64,000 nt of DNA from Pseudomonas sp. MYb60 (GTDB taxonomy: Bacteria > Pseudomonadota > Gammaproteobacteria > Pseudomonadales > Pseudomonadaceae), in NCBI RefSeq assembly GCF_002979555.1, contig NZ_PCOZ01000005.1, positions 62,001 to 126,000 on the forward strand. Direction: 5' to 3'. A program made the translations under genes and the position numbers. Under the pieces are notes generated by a model that saw only the letters and a program-made list of their open reading frames with translations, was not told where the DNA came from and ran no database searches. Positions 54,555 through 63,670 of the stretch are shown here, piece by piece. The first letter of the stretch is position 1; every line of letters begins with the position of its first letter.

Positions 54555-56138
54555 ATGTCCACACTTCTTGGCCAAAACTTTATCGCCGGCGAGCGTAGCG
54601 CTGACAGCGAGAAAACACTTTCAAGCATTGACGCAACGACCGGGCAGGCCCTGCCCTACGCCTTTTTTCAAGCGACAGAGGATGAGGTCAACCGAGCCGC
54701 TCTGGCGGCTGAACACGCTTTTGTTGAATATCGTCAGTTGAGCCCTGCACGCCGCGCAGCGTTTCTCGATGCCATCGCTGACGAAATCGATCAGCTGGGT
54801 GAAGACTTTGTTTCCATCGTTTGCCAGGAAACTGCGCTGCCAGCAGGACGCATACAGGGTGAACGGGCACGCACCAGTGGCCAGATGCGGTTGTTTGCAA
54901 AGGTGCTGCGTCGTGGCGACTTCCTGGGCGCGCGCATTGACCTTGCCCTGCCGGACCGCACTCCTCTCCCGCGTGGTGACCTGCGTCAATATCGGATCGG
55001 TGTAGGCCCGGTGGCTGTGTTTGGTGCCAGCAACTTCCCACTCGCTTTTTCCACGGCAGGGGGTGACACCGCCGCCGCATTGGCAGCAGGCTGCCCGGTG
55101 GTGTTCAAAGCTCACAGTGGTCACATGGCAACAGCCGACCAAGTGGGCTGCGCCATCATTCGGGCCGCCGAGCGCAGCGGAATGCCCAAAGGTGTGTTCA
55201 ACATGATTTTCGGATCAGGTGTCGGTGAGTGGTTGGTCAAACATCCAGCCATACAAGCGGTGGGTTTCACTGGCTCTCTAAACGGCGGTAATGCGCTTTG
55301 CAAGATGGCCGCTGAGCGCGCTCAACCCATTCCTGTGTTTGCCGAAATGTCCAGCATCAACCCTGTCGTTCTGTTGCCTGACGCCCTGACCCAACGGGGC
55401 GAAACAGTCGCAAAGGATCTGGCTGCCTCGGTCGTAATGGGCTGCGGTCAGTTTTGCACCAATCCTGGCCTGGTGATCGGGATTAAATCGGCACAATTCA
55501 CGCAGTTCCTGGAGCATCTCAAAGGTCAGATGGCGGTTCAAACGCCACAGACCATGCTCAACGCAGGAGGGCTGCGCAGCTATTCCAAAGGCCTTGAGCA
55601 CCTTCACGCCCACCCCGGCATCACCCACCTGGCCGGCGCTGAACAGACCGGCAAGCAAGCACACCCACAGTTATTCCAGGCTGATGCAAGCCTGCTGCTG
55701 TCGGGGGATGAACTGCTGCAGGAAGAAGTCTTCGGGCCGACCACGATCGTGATTGAAGTTGCCGACGATCAAGAACTCGACAGCGCACTCAAATCATTAC
55801 GCGGCCAGTTGACCGCCACGCTGATTGGTGAACAGTCTGACTTGCAGCAGTACCAATGGCTCGTGCCAACGCTGGAGCAAAAGGTCGGACGGATATTGGT
55901 CAACGGGTATCCCACCGGCGTTGAAGTGTGTGAGGCCATGGTGCATGGCGGGCCCTACCCGGCAACGTCAGACGCGCGCGGCACCTCGGTCGGCACCCTG
56001 GCCATCGACCGCTTCCTGCGTCCGGTTTGCTTCCAGAACTACCCCGATGCGCTTTTACCACCGGCATTGCAGAACGCCAATCCGCTCAAGCTGAAACGCC
56101 TGGTCAACAGTGAGTGGAGCGAAGCCTCTATCGGCTGA
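54555..56138 (+). CDS. 2,5-dioxovalerate (alpha-ketoglutarate semialdehyde) dehydrogenase (527 aa)
   Basis: NADP-type aldehyde dehydrogenase that oxidises 2,5-dioxovalerate to 2-oxoglutarate, the last step of glucarate breakdown. 'GVGPVAVFGASNFPLAFSTA', 'GFTGSLNGGNALCKMAAERA', the Glu region 'VFAEMSSINPVVLLPDALT', and catalytic Cys about residue 301 in 'MGCGQFCTNPGLVIG' identify the KGSADH branch. ATG follows GGAG by 7 bases. It is the fourth gene of the operon. Confidence 0.93.
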   Translation: MSTLLGQNFIAGERSADSEKTLSSIDATTGQALPYAFFQATEDEVNRAALAAEHAFVEYRQLSPARRAAFLDAIADEIDQLGEDFVSIVCQETALPAGRIQGERARTSGQMRLFAKVLRRGDFLGARIDLALPDRTPLPRGDLRQYRIGVGPVAVFGASNFPLAFSTAGGDTAAALAAGCPVVFKAHSGHMATADQVGCAIIRAAERSGMPKGVFNMIFGSGVGEWLVKHPAIQAVGFTGSLNGGNALCKMAAERAQPIPVFAEMSSINPVVLLPDALTQRGETVAKDLAASVVMGCGQFCTNPGLVIGIKSAQFTQFLEHLKGQMAVQTPQTMLNAGGLRSYSKGLEHLHAHPGITHLAGAEQTGKQAHPQLFQADASLLLSGDELLQEEVFGPTTIVIEVADDQELDSALKSLRGQLTATLIGEQSDLQQYQWLVPTLEQKVGRILVNGYPTGVEVCEAMVHGGPYPATSDARGTSVGTLAIDRFLRPVCFQNYPDALLPPALQNANPLKLKRLVNSEWSEASIG

Positions 56139-56249
56139 ATTCACCTGCGGCTTGTCGACCTGCAGGGTGGCGCACACTGTGTGCCGCCCTGCTTTGCAGT
56201 ATGCCGCGGCAAGGTCGACCGGAATTACCGCTCATGCATAGGGGCAGAC

Positions 56250-56996
56250 ATGGACACGTGCACGCACGAACCCCAGCCACTCTACCGCCGGCCCAAAGGT
56301 TTGAATCAACCCAGAAACCTTTCGTCCGTACTGGCTCAAGTGCTGACTGAACGGATCACCAGCGGCGCAATGGCCTGCGGGCAAAAATTCCCTCCCGAAG
56401 CGCAGATCATGATTGATCACGGCGTCAGTCGAACCGTTGTACGCGAAGCCATTTCGCAGCTGCAAACCCGAGGATTGGTCATCACCAGACATGGCGTAGG
56501 CTCTTTCGTCAGGGGTAACGCTGATTTCGACCCGCACCCTGATTCCAGCACCTCGTTAGAGGATGTCCTGGCGGTCATTGAGCTTCGCGTCAGCGTGGAA
56601 GTCGAGGCGGCTGGGTTCGCGGCGCAACGTAGAAATGCGCAGCACTTGGCACGCATGCTGAGCGCGCTCGAAACGCTAGCGGATCCGTCTATGAGCCATG
56701 AAGCCGAAGCGGCGGCAGATCACGAATTTCACAGGCAGATCGCGTTGGCGACTGACAATCGTTATTTCGTCGATATCACCGATCACTTGGGCATTGATCT
56801 CATACCGCGCAAGCGCCTCAACAACGCCGCGATGAATGGCGGGGATCGGTCTGAATACACCTTGCGCCTACAGCGAGAACACCAGGCGATCTATCAAAGC
56901 ATTGCCGAGGATGATCCGATCGCTGCCAAAGCAGCCATGCAACTTCACCTCAGCGGTGTCCGCGAGCGTTTACGCCACGCCAACTTCCGCTCATGA
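56250..56996 (+). CDS. GntR-family regulator, FCD subfamily (248 aa)
   Basis: Second FadR-type regulator of the cluster. DNA-binding part 'TERITSGAMACGQKFPPEAQ', 'DHGVSRTVVREAISQLQTRG'; FCD part 'EAAADHEFHRQIALATDNRY' and 'REHQAIYQSIAEDDPIAAKA'. ATG 56250 follows AGGGG. It lies at the end of the glucarate operon in the same direction. Having one such regulator on either side suggests response to two different sugar acids or cross-control. Confidence 0.9.
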   Translation: MDTCTHEPQPLYRRPKGLNQPRNLSSVLAQVLTERITSGAMACGQKFPPEAQIMIDHGVSRTVVREAISQLQTRGLVITRHGVGSFVRGNADFDPHPDSSTSLEDVLAVIELRVSVEVEAAGFAAQRRNAQHLARMLSALETLADPSMSHEAEAAADHEFHRQIALATDNRYFVDITDHLGIDLIPRKRLNNAAMNGGDRSEYTLRLQREHQAIYQSIAEDDPIAAKAAMQLHLSGVRERLRHANFRS

Positions 56997-57047
56997 CGAT
57001 GAAAGCATTTTGCCTGTAGCCCGTATGGACCGTCGTGAAGGGTCGCA

Positions 57048-57938
57048 TCAATCAAGGCTGCGAAAATAATCCTCGGCCATCCGCAGGAAAGGTGGCAATG
57101 CGGGATTGTCATTGTCGCTCCTGGAGATCATGTACATCTCTGCGCGCGGCTGAGCCTCTTCAATGGGACGAAACTGTAGATGCCCCTGGTAAAGCTCACG
57201 GGCCGCCGCCGGCACGATCGCCACACCCAGTCCGGCACGCACGAGCCCAAGTATCGAGTGGGTCTGGCCAAGATGATGCAGGTAGCGCGGCGAGACGCCT
57301 GCCATGGCAAACATCCCGACGATGCAGTCATAGAAGTACCGCCCCTCATCCGGCGAATACATGACGAAAGGCTGCTGATCCAGATCGGCAATAGCGATCG
57401 TGGTTTTACTCGCCAACGGATGCGCATTCGACATGACGACCAAAAGGGGTTCGCTGCACACCAGCTGAGAGTTGAACGCCAGGTCTGGCGCGGCCCGCCT
57501 TACAAAACCGACATCAATCATGCTCGCCGCCAAGGCCTCGGTTTGAGCGCCGGACACCATTTCATGCAACTCGAAACCCACATCGGGTAGCTGTAATGCA
57601 GCGTGCCCAAGCAGCCCGGGAATCAAGTGATAACCACTGACCGCTGTGAACCCCAGGAGAAGTTGCCCTGATTCACCCCTGGCCAAGCGCCGGGCTGCCG
57701 TACCGGCCTGCTCCGTGTACGCCAGGACATGACGAGCGTCTCGCAAGAAATGCTGACCTGCAATTGTGAGCTGCACATTCCTGTTGCTGCGTTCCAGCAG
57801 CGTCACCCCCAGCGAGCGCTCGAGCATCTGGATTTGTCGACTGAGAGGGGGCTGAGTCATGAACAGACGCTTGGCTGCTCTACCGAAGTGAAGTTCCTCG
57901 GCAACCATCACAAAACAACGGAGTTGATGCAATTCCAT
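57048..57938 (-). CDS. LysR-family regulator (296 aa)
   Basis: N-terminal helix-turn-helix 'HFGRAAKRLFMTQPPLSRQI' with the QPPLSRQI wording of the CatR/BenM/IlvY branch, and an effector domain ('GLVRAGLGVAIVPAAARELY'). It is divergent from the 2-hydroxyacid dehydrogenase gene and probably controls that module. A palindrome with T-N11-A form lies between them. Confidence 0.9.
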   Translation of the reverse strand: MELHQLRCFVMVAEELHFGRAAKRLFMTQPPLSRQIQMLERSLGVTLLERSNRNVQLTIAGQHFLRDARHVLAYTEQAGTAARRLARGESGQLLLGFTAVSGYHLIPGLLGHAALQLPDVGFELHEMVSGAQTEALAASMIDVGFVRRAAPDLAFNSQLVCSEPLLVVMSNAHPLASKTTIAIADLDQQPFVMYSPDEGRYFYDCIVGMFAMAGVSPRYLHHLGQTHSILGLVRAGLGVAIVPAAARELYQGHLQFRPIEEAQPRAEMYMISRSDNDNPALPPFLRMAEDYFRSLD

Positions 57939-57949
57939 GATGCAAATCT

Positions 57950-57965
57950 TGTATTGATCGATACA
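57950..57965. promoter_or_regulatory. Candidate LysR operator
   Basis: TGTAT-TGATCG-ATACA, an inverted repeat with T-N11-A inside, located 12 bp upstream of the LysR start and about 100 bp upstream of the divergent dehydrogenase gene. Confidence 0.5.
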
Positions 57966-58065
57966 GCATCAATGTTAGACCAGCATCGATCGTTTTCCTA
58001 CTCTTGAACGACACGCAGGCGACTGCTTGTCGCTTGCCACATAAATACAATTCAAGGAATGCGAC

Positions 58066-59004
58066 GTGAAGATCAATATTCTCCTGACCCAACCAGTGCC
58101 GGACTTGATCGATGCCCGGCTACGGGAATCCTACGTCGTCCATCGACTGTATGACGCCGCTGACCCGAGTGCATTTTTGACTCAAGTGGGAGAAAGCATT
58201 CGCGGCGTCGTCACCGGCGGCGCCAAAGGCCTGTCCAACTTGATCATGGATCGCCTGCCTGCGCTTCAGGTCATTGCCATCAGTGGCATTGGCACGGATG
58301 CGGTCGACCTGCCCCATGCTGCAGCTCGTGGCGTCCAAGTGACCACTACACCCGGCGTGCTGACCGATGACGTTGCAGACATGGGCATGGGTCTCTTGAT
58401 CATGGCCCTTCGCGACCTGGGTACGGGTGATCGCATCGTGCGCGAGGGCCAATGGGGCACTGCCGCACAGCCACTGGCACGCAAGGTGACGGGCATTCAG
58501 TTGGGCATTGTCGGGCTAGGCCGGGTGGGTCATGCCATTGCCCGACGGGCCTTGGCATTCAACATGACGGTGAACTACACCGACCTGCGTGAGCAACCAC
58601 AAAGCGGCTACAACTTTGTGCCCGACCTGATCGACTTGGCTCGCTGCAGCGATGTACTGATGCTGGCCGCATCTGCCGACCAGGGCGGCGCGATCATCAC
58701 GTCTGAAGTCTTGAAAGCGCTGGGGCCTGATGGGTATCTGATCAATGTCGCACGCGGGAAGTTGGTGGACGAACACGCACTGATTGCAGCCTTGAGCGAC
58801 GGCACGATAGCAGGCGCCGGCCTGGATGTTTTCGCCGATGAGCCGCGCGTACCTCAGGCACTTCGCTCGCTGAACACTGTGGTTTTGCAACCGCACCGCG
58901 CCAGCGCGACAGAACAGACACGACTCGCCATGGGCGAAATCGTGCTGGCCAATTTGCAAGCCTGTTTTGCAGGGTCACCGCTACCGACCGCCGTCGCTTG
59001 CTGA
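58066..59004 (+). CDS. D-isomer-specific 2-hydroxyacid dehydrogenase (312 aa)
   Basis: NAD(P)H-dependent reductase/dehydrogenase of 2-oxo/2-hydroxy acids, hydroxypyruvate/glyoxylate reductase-like. Nucleotide fold 'QLGIVGLGRVGHAIARRALA'; catalytic Arg in 'LINVARGKLVDEHALI', Glu in 'GLDVFADEPRVP' and His in 'LQPHRASATEQTR' are all present. The GTG start at 58066 follows AAGGA. With the sugar-acid carrier next to it, a hydroxy or keto derivative of a sugar acid is the likely substrate. Confidence 0.9.
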   Translation: MKINILLTQPVPDLIDARLRESYVVHRLYDAADPSAFLTQVGESIRGVVTGGAKGLSNLIMDRLPALQVIAISGIGTDAVDLPHAAARGVQVTTTPGVLTDDVADMGMGLLIMALRDLGTGDRIVREGQWGTAAQPLARKVTGIQLGIVGLGRVGHAIARRALAFNMTVNYTDLREQPQSGYNFVPDLIDLARCSDVLMLAASADQGGAIITSEVLKALGPDGYLINVARGKLVDEHALIAALSDGTIAGAGLDVFADEPRVPQALRSLNTVVLQPHRASATEQTRLAMGEIVLANLQACFAGSPLPTAVAC

Positions 59005-59063
59005 TTAAAAAACGCTGTTCATTCCAACAATAAAACTTCCCTCGAGGGAAGCCGGAGAGCGCC

Positions 59064-60437
59064 ATGACCTCCAAGACCGCCCCCCTTGCAATGACGCTTG
59101 AAAAGGCCAATGTCGGACGACGTCGGTTCGTCATCCTTGGCCTGATTTTCATTGTGACCGTCCTCAACTATGCCGACCGCGCTACGATGTCCATTGCCGG
59201 CACGGGCGTCATCAAAGAACTGGGCATCGACCCCATCATGCTTGGCATGATCTTTTCTGCTTTTGCCTGGGCTTACGCGCTTGGACAGATCCCAGGTGGC
59301 TGGCTACTGGATAAATTTGGTGCGCGCAGAGTCTACGGATGCAGCCTGTTTTTATGGTCGTTATTCACCATGATGCAAGGCACCGTAGGCTGGATTGGGC
59401 TGGTTGGCTCCACTGCCGCAATCACCCTGTTCGGCATGCGGTTCATGCTCGGCCTTGTGGAGTCGCCTGCATTCCCCGCCAACAACCGCATCGTGTCCTG
59501 CTGGTTCCCTACGAGCGAACGCGGTACCGCCTCCGCACTGTTCAACTCAGCGCAGTACATGGCCGTCGTGGTCTTCGCGCCGCTCATGGCATGGCTCACC
59601 CACTCCTGGGGTTGGGAGCATGTCTTTATCTGGATGGGTGGTCTGGGGTTGGTCGCCACGGTGTTCTGGTTCGCGCTGTATCACGAGCCTCACAGCGATC
59701 CGCACCTCACCGAGGCTGAACTTAAGTACATGCGTGACGGCGGTGCGTTGGTGGATCTTGAAGCCACGCGCAAGGCCGTCAAACCGAAGCTCAACATGAA
59801 AGAAGTCGCCCAGCTCTTCAACAACAGGACATTGTGGGCTATCTATCTCGGCCAATACTGCATTACCGCCCTCACCTACTTCTTCATTACCTGGTTTCCG
59901 ATCTACCTCATCAAAGGAAGAGGCATGTCCATCATGGAGGCAGGATGGGTGGCTGCGCTCCCGGCGATCTGCGGATTTTCAGGTGGGATTCTGGGTGGCC
60001 TGGTGTCAGATTACTTGATCCGCCGTGGCGTCCACCCCTCACGCGCCCGGAAGACACCGTTCGTGATAGGCATGGCGATGGCTTCGACCCTGGTCTCGGC
60101 AAACTACGTCGATGCCAACTGGATGGTGATCGCGTTGATGGCTATGGCCTTTTTTGGCAAAGGGCTCGCCGCAGTAGGCTGGGCAGTGCTGTCCGACACA
60201 GCACCGAAAAACATGGTGGGGCTCAGTGGTGGGGTGTTCAACGGGATCGGGAATGTCGCCGGCATTATCACCCCGGTGGTCATTGGCTACTTCGTTGCCA
60301 CCACCGGCTCATTCAACTCGGCGCTGTGGTTTGTGGCAGCTCACGGTCTGATCGGGATCTTCGCGTATGTCGTGTTGGCCGGACGATTCGAGCGCGTAGT
60401 GATTGAGCAGCCGGCCACTTCAAGCGACAGCCACTAA
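59064..60437 (+). CDS. MFS sugar-acid transporter, GudP-like (457 aa)
   Basis: Second carrier of the glucarate/galactarate anion:cation symporter family. Typical pieces are 'VLNYADRATMSIAGTGVIKE', 'GWLLDKFGARRVYGCSLFLW' and 'RFMLGLVESPAFPANNRIVS' followed by 'CWFPTSERGTASALFNSAQY'. It is closer to E. coli GudP in wording than the carrier at 51707. GGAGAG precedes the ATG. It belongs with the 2-hydroxyacid dehydrogenase 59 bp upstream. Confidence 0.9.
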   Translation: MTSKTAPLAMTLEKANVGRRRFVILGLIFIVTVLNYADRATMSIAGTGVIKELGIDPIMLGMIFSAFAWAYALGQIPGGWLLDKFGARRVYGCSLFLWSLFTMMQGTVGWIGLVGSTAAITLFGMRFMLGLVESPAFPANNRIVSCWFPTSERGTASALFNSAQYMAVVVFAPLMAWLTHSWGWEHVFIWMGGLGLVATVFWFALYHEPHSDPHLTEAELKYMRDGGALVDLEATRKAVKPKLNMKEVAQLFNNRTLWAIYLGQYCITALTYFFITWFPIYLIKGRGMSIMEAGWVAALPAICGFSGGILGGLVSDYLIRRGVHPSRARKTPFVIGMAMASTLVSANYVDANWMVIALMAMAFFGKGLAAVGWAVLSDTAPKNMVGLSGGVFNGIGNVAGIITPVVIGYFVATTGSFNSALWFVAAHGLIGIFAYVVLAGRFERVVIEQPATSSDSH

Positions 60438-60446
60438 ACGTTCAAT

Positions 60447-60475
60447 CGCAGGGGGCGAATGAGGTGCCCCCTGCG
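60447..60475. terminator. Hairpin after the second carrier gene
   Basis: CGCAGGGGGC (60447-60456) pairs perfectly with GCCCCCTGCG (60466-60475), 10 bp past the stop. There is no T-run. Confidence 0.55.
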
Positions 60476-60644
60476 AATGGATAGCTTCACGCTTCTCTTC
60501 GTGCAGATCCCAGCGAGAGACGCGCACGCCCCCCCCCTCCAGATGACTTTCTTGGCATACACCCGCGCTGCGTCGGCATTTAAGCTTGCTGAAACGTTTC
60601 ATCAGGATTATAAAAAGCGCACAACTCCAAGAAAGGCTGCTGCC

Positions 60645-61859
60645 ATGACCCCGCTCAAACTCGTTGTTGCCCTCAGCGCACTGTCCGCTGCCTCCCACGC
60701 CATGGCTTGGGATTACGTCCTGCTCGACACCGACACAGCCGCTCAGAACTGGCAGATCACCAGCCAGCAGCTTGGCATAAAAACCGACAAGCCCTTCAGC
60801 GTTACGCTGCGCACCTTGCACGACGGTCGGCAGGAGGGCGTCAGCATTGTCGACATCGATAACGGTACGATGAAACTCTCGGTCGTGCCGACTCGGGGTA
60901 TGAATGTCTTGCAGGCCTCGGTCGGCAATGTGCGCATGGGCTGGGATTCGCCGGTCAAGGAAGTGGTCAATCCGTCCTTCATCGAACTCAACGGCCGCGG
61001 TGGTTTGGGCTGGCTGGAAGGTTTCAATGAACTGGTCACCCGCTGCGGCTACGAATGGGTCGGCCACCCCGGCGTCGACAATGGCGAACTGCTGACCTTG
61101 CACGGTCGAGCTGCCAACATTCCTGCGAGCAAAGTCACCCTGCACATCGATGAAAAACCACCGTACACCATCATCCTGCGCGGCGAACTGAAAGAGCAGG
61201 CGTTCAAGAAGGTCGACTTCTCCGTCGCAACGGAACTGGTCACCGAACCCGGCAGCGTACTGTTCGCCCTCAACGACACCCTGACCAACAACGGCGACTA
61301 TCCGAAGGAATACCAGGCGCTGTATCACAGCAACTTCAGCACCCCGTTCCTCGAGCAGGGCGCTCGTTTCGTCGCGCCTGTGAAGCAAGTGTCGCCGTTC
61401 AACGACAAGGCCAAAGGCGATCTACCCGAGTGGCAAACCTACCGCGCACCGACCAAGGACTACGACGAAACGGTTTACAACGTAGTGCCCTATAGCGATG
61501 CCAAGGGCGATACCTTGACCGTGTTGCATAACAAGGCCGGCAGCCTGGGCGTTTCAGTCGGTTTCAACACGCAGACACTGCCGGTGTTTTCCCTGTGGAA
61601 AAACACCGACACCCAAGGCCAGGGATATGTCACGGGGCTGGAGCCGGGAACGAGTTTTTCCTACAACCGCCGTTATCAGCGGCCACTGAACCTGGTGCCG
61701 ACTATTGGGCCGAAAGAGCACAAGCAGTTCCGCATCAGCTACAGCTTGTTGGCGAATAAGGCGGCAGTGGATAACGCCTTGAAGCAGGTGAGCGAGATTC
61801 TGGGTGGCCGCGAGACTGAGGTGCGGCAGACACCGTTGGTAGATCTGACCAAGGGGTGA
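60645..61859 (+). CDS. Exported aldose-1-epimerase-like protein, DUF4432 family (404 aa)
   Basis: Predicted periplasmic protein with a galactose-mutarotase-like fold. A short signal peptide ('LVVALSALSAASHAMA') precedes 'NGTMKLSVVPTRGMNVLQAS', the substrate-site 'GFNELVTRCGYEWVGHPG' and 'GELLTLHGRAANIPASKVT'. The last part 'FSLWKNTDTQGQGYVTGLEP' is typical of DUF4432. Usual family members are cytoplasmic and unassigned, so the export signal is noteworthy. ATG 60645 is chosen because it starts the signal peptide after AAAGG. It may convert the carbohydrate before uptake by the adjacent carrier. Confidence 0.85.
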   Translation: MTPLKLVVALSALSAASHAMAWDYVLLDTDTAAQNWQITSQQLGIKTDKPFSVTLRTLHDGRQEGVSIVDIDNGTMKLSVVPTRGMNVLQASVGNVRMGWDSPVKEVVNPSFIELNGRGGLGWLEGFNELVTRCGYEWVGHPGVDNGELLTLHGRAANIPASKVTLHIDEKPPYTIILRGELKEQAFKKVDFSVATELVTEPGSVLFALNDTLTNNGDYPKEYQALYHSNFSTPFLEQGARFVAPVKQVSPFNDKAKGDLPEWQTYRAPTKDYDETVYNVVPYSDAKGDTLTVLHNKAGSLGVSVGFNTQTLPVFSLWKNTDTQGQGYVTGLEPGTSFSYNRRYQRPLNLVPTIGPKEHKQFRISYSLLANKAAVDNALKQVSEILGGRETEVRQTPLVDLTKG

Positions 61860-62307
61860 TATTTGGGGACGATGGTGCAGTTATGGCGCAAACAGTCACG
61901 GTCATGACAATGCACGGGTTTAACCATCGGAAATCGCCGACCTTCACTCCATGCCGATACCAATACATCAGTAGGTACATAAAAGGCAGCACCTGAACCG
62001 CGAGCAAAAAATCCCGTAAAGCCTTTGGGCTCGCGGGATTTCTTTATGTGTTCGGCGGGAAACACGCGAAGATCACGGGGCGCATATTGAGTTGCGGAAA
62101 CGATTTCACCCCTCCCCCGGCGTCCCGCCGCCCGAGCACAAACCACCCAAATACAAATCAACCAAACAAAAAATAGACCGGCACAGGGTTACCCGCGCCA
62201 GCCTGGAAACAACCTGCAACAATCTCAGAGATTAAACCGGAGCACGCCGTACTCACGGGTCTATGGTCTTCTAGGCAGTCCCACTGATCTATAGCAAGGA
62301 GAAACTC
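61860..62307. other. Intergenic region, no supported gene
   Basis: Holds a terminator at 62009-62039 and a C/A-rich stretch near 62105-62170 that includes AAATCAACCAAACAAAAAAT. No coding frame has a ribosome site and plausible codon use. The promoter of the small gene at 62308 should lie in the last 150 bp. Confidence 0.6.
62009..62039 (+). terminator. Rho-independent terminator
   Basis: AATCCCG (62009-62015) pairs with CGGGATT (62033-62039), with an inner AAGCC/GGGCT-type stem, followed by TCTTT on the plus strand and preceded by an A-run. Confidence 0.65.
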
Positions 62308-62463
62308 ATGTCCAAGTCTGGTGGCGGCAAGAGCAGTTCAGGATCGACTGGAAAAGGCGGGAGTGGCGGGGGCTCCAAAGCCCCCGCCGTTCCAAATCTG
62401 CCAAGTACCACAGGCAACCCTTCTGGAGGCGGTAGAGGGAACGCTGCACCAAAAGGCAAATAA
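62308..62463 (+). CDS. Small Gly/Ser/Lys-rich protein (51 aa)
   Basis: Too short for most gene finders but well framed: AAGGAG lies 7 bases before the ATG and a strong terminator begins 5 bp after the stop. The protein is low-complexity and basic, starting 'MSKSGGGKSSSGSTGKGGSG' and ending 'SGGGRGNAAPKGK'; by my count 16 Gly, 10 Ser and 6 Lys in 51 residues, with no hydrophobic segment. I do not recognise a family. It could be a disordered nucleic-acid-binding or stress protein; this is a guess. Confidence 0.65.
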   Translation: MSKSGGGKSSSGSTGKGGSGGGSKAPAVPNLPSTTGNPSGGGRGNAAPKGK

Positions 62464-62467
62464 CCGA

Positions 62468-62491
62468 AACCCGGCCAAGTGCCGGGTTTTT
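62468..62491 (+). terminator. Rho-independent terminator of the small gene
   Basis: AACCCGGC-CAAGT-GCCGGGTT followed by TTTC, with an A-rich left flank. A textbook structure that confirms a short transcript ending here. Confidence 0.9.
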
Positions 62492-62846
62492 CATCCGCTC
62501 GCCAGCAGCGTCAGCGGCACCAGCATCGCCAGCAGGATGTCGGCTAGGATCTTCCCGGGCGTCACGCTCGATCTCGGGTAGATGAACATCTCAACTGCCA
62601 TAAAGGCACTTATCAGGGAGCGCGACAAGATGCGCGAAGAACGCGACGGCTTAATCGAAGTAGGATCATACCGTCTATGATCCTGCGCACAGCGCCAGCC
62701 CTGGCCTGATTGACCTGTATGTACTGCTAGAAGGGAGCGAAGTGATAAGCCCACCATCAAGAGATCGGAGAGAGCTCGTGCAGAGTCACTGAATCCAAGT
62801 GCAGTTCACTGGGTCGAGCCATCGTTTTGCCTATAGATTTTGGATG
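62492..62846. other. Intergenic region with a possible 32-codon frame
   Basis: The plus-strand frame 62582-62680 reads 'MNISTAIKALIRERDKMREE' then RDGLIEVGSYRL, a coiled-coil-like peptide. It has no convincing ribosome site. The minus-strand frame ending near 62491 has a hydrophobic tail but a non-coding front. I see no certain gene. Confidence 0.35.
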
Positions 62847-63326
62847 TCAATTTGGCAGCTTTCTTACAGGTGTGTCTTGAACTTGGGGGTATAAGTACGG
62901 GAAAAGTTTCTTATCCAAGATAAGCGCTACAGCGGTCCCCTCCATGTAACCGTTTACGCAGCGGGTACCGGCGGGTGCAGCCCCTCTCCAAGGAACGATG
63001 TGCAAATCAACTTTGCTGATACCCGTCGCCCCCAGAGCATTGGCCTTGAATTTCAACGTATTCGTGAGTAGTTGAACGTTCCCATCGGTTGGAAGCCCTG
63101 CAATGCACATTTTTATCTGTACCTGCTGGAGCACCGTCCCGAAGCTCTCTGGGGCGCCGCCATATGCGCTATGCACCTCATGAACATTTGCCTTAATGCT
63201 CTTCCACTCCGCTTCGGAAGCGGTCGCAGCAGTCTCTATGCTCTCACTTCGTGTACCCGGCAAGTGGCTCCCGCATCCAAAGAGAGAACCAACTACAACA
63301 GCAAGGCCGACAGCATAAAAACGCAT
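62847..63326 (-). CDS. Hypothetical lipoprotein (159 aa)
   Basis: Signal peptide with lipobox 'VVVGSLFGCGSH' (Cys at 18), so a lipid-anchored envelope protein. The mature part has two further Cys ('VQIKMCIAGLPTDG', 'PAGTRCVNGYMEG') that could form a disulfide. The start has an AGGGAG site 8 bases upstream. I recognise no family. Confidence 0.75.
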   Translation of the reverse strand: MRFYAVGLAVVVGSLFGCGSHLPGTRSESIETAATASEAEWKSIKANVHEVHSAYGGAPESFGTVLQQVQIKMCIAGLPTDGNVQLLTNTLKFKANALGATGISKVDLHIVPWRGAAPAGTRCVNGYMEGTAVALILDKKLFPYLYPQVQDTPVRKLPN

Positions 63327-63448
63327 CCATGAAACTCCCTAATTAGAAAGCCTCAAATAATAGCAGTCAGCTATCCAATATAGCGACTGTCAGCCCAACC
63401 CAAATCCCCCTACATGCCTGCCGGTGAGCGGCGCGCGAGGTACCTCAC

Positions 63449-63670
63449 TCACGACAGCCCACCAAACCAGCCCAGTGCCCTTATCGTTCTCGCAAACTGC
63501 TTATCATTCGCCAGTAATACCAGTAATACCAAAGCGCACCCCATGAAGATACAAAGCCCGCCACCCGTTCTACCAATGACAATCAGAAAGACCCCCAATG
63601 CCAGGAGTGCGACACCAAACGCACCTACCCACTTTCGGGCCTGCTTTTGCTCGGGATACTTGTCGAACAT
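63449..63670 (-). CDS. Small membrane protein (73 aa)
   Basis: Two membrane helices ('WVGAFGVALLALGVFLIVIG' and 'LCIFMGCALVLLVLLA') after a basic N-terminus 'MFDKYPEQKQARK'. ATG 63670 follows GGGGAG by 7 bases, better than the upstream starts. Unknown function. Confidence 0.65.
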   Translation of the reverse strand: MFDKYPEQKQARKWVGAFGVALLALGVFLIVIGRTGGGLCIFMGCALVLLVLLANDKQFARTIRALGWFGGLS

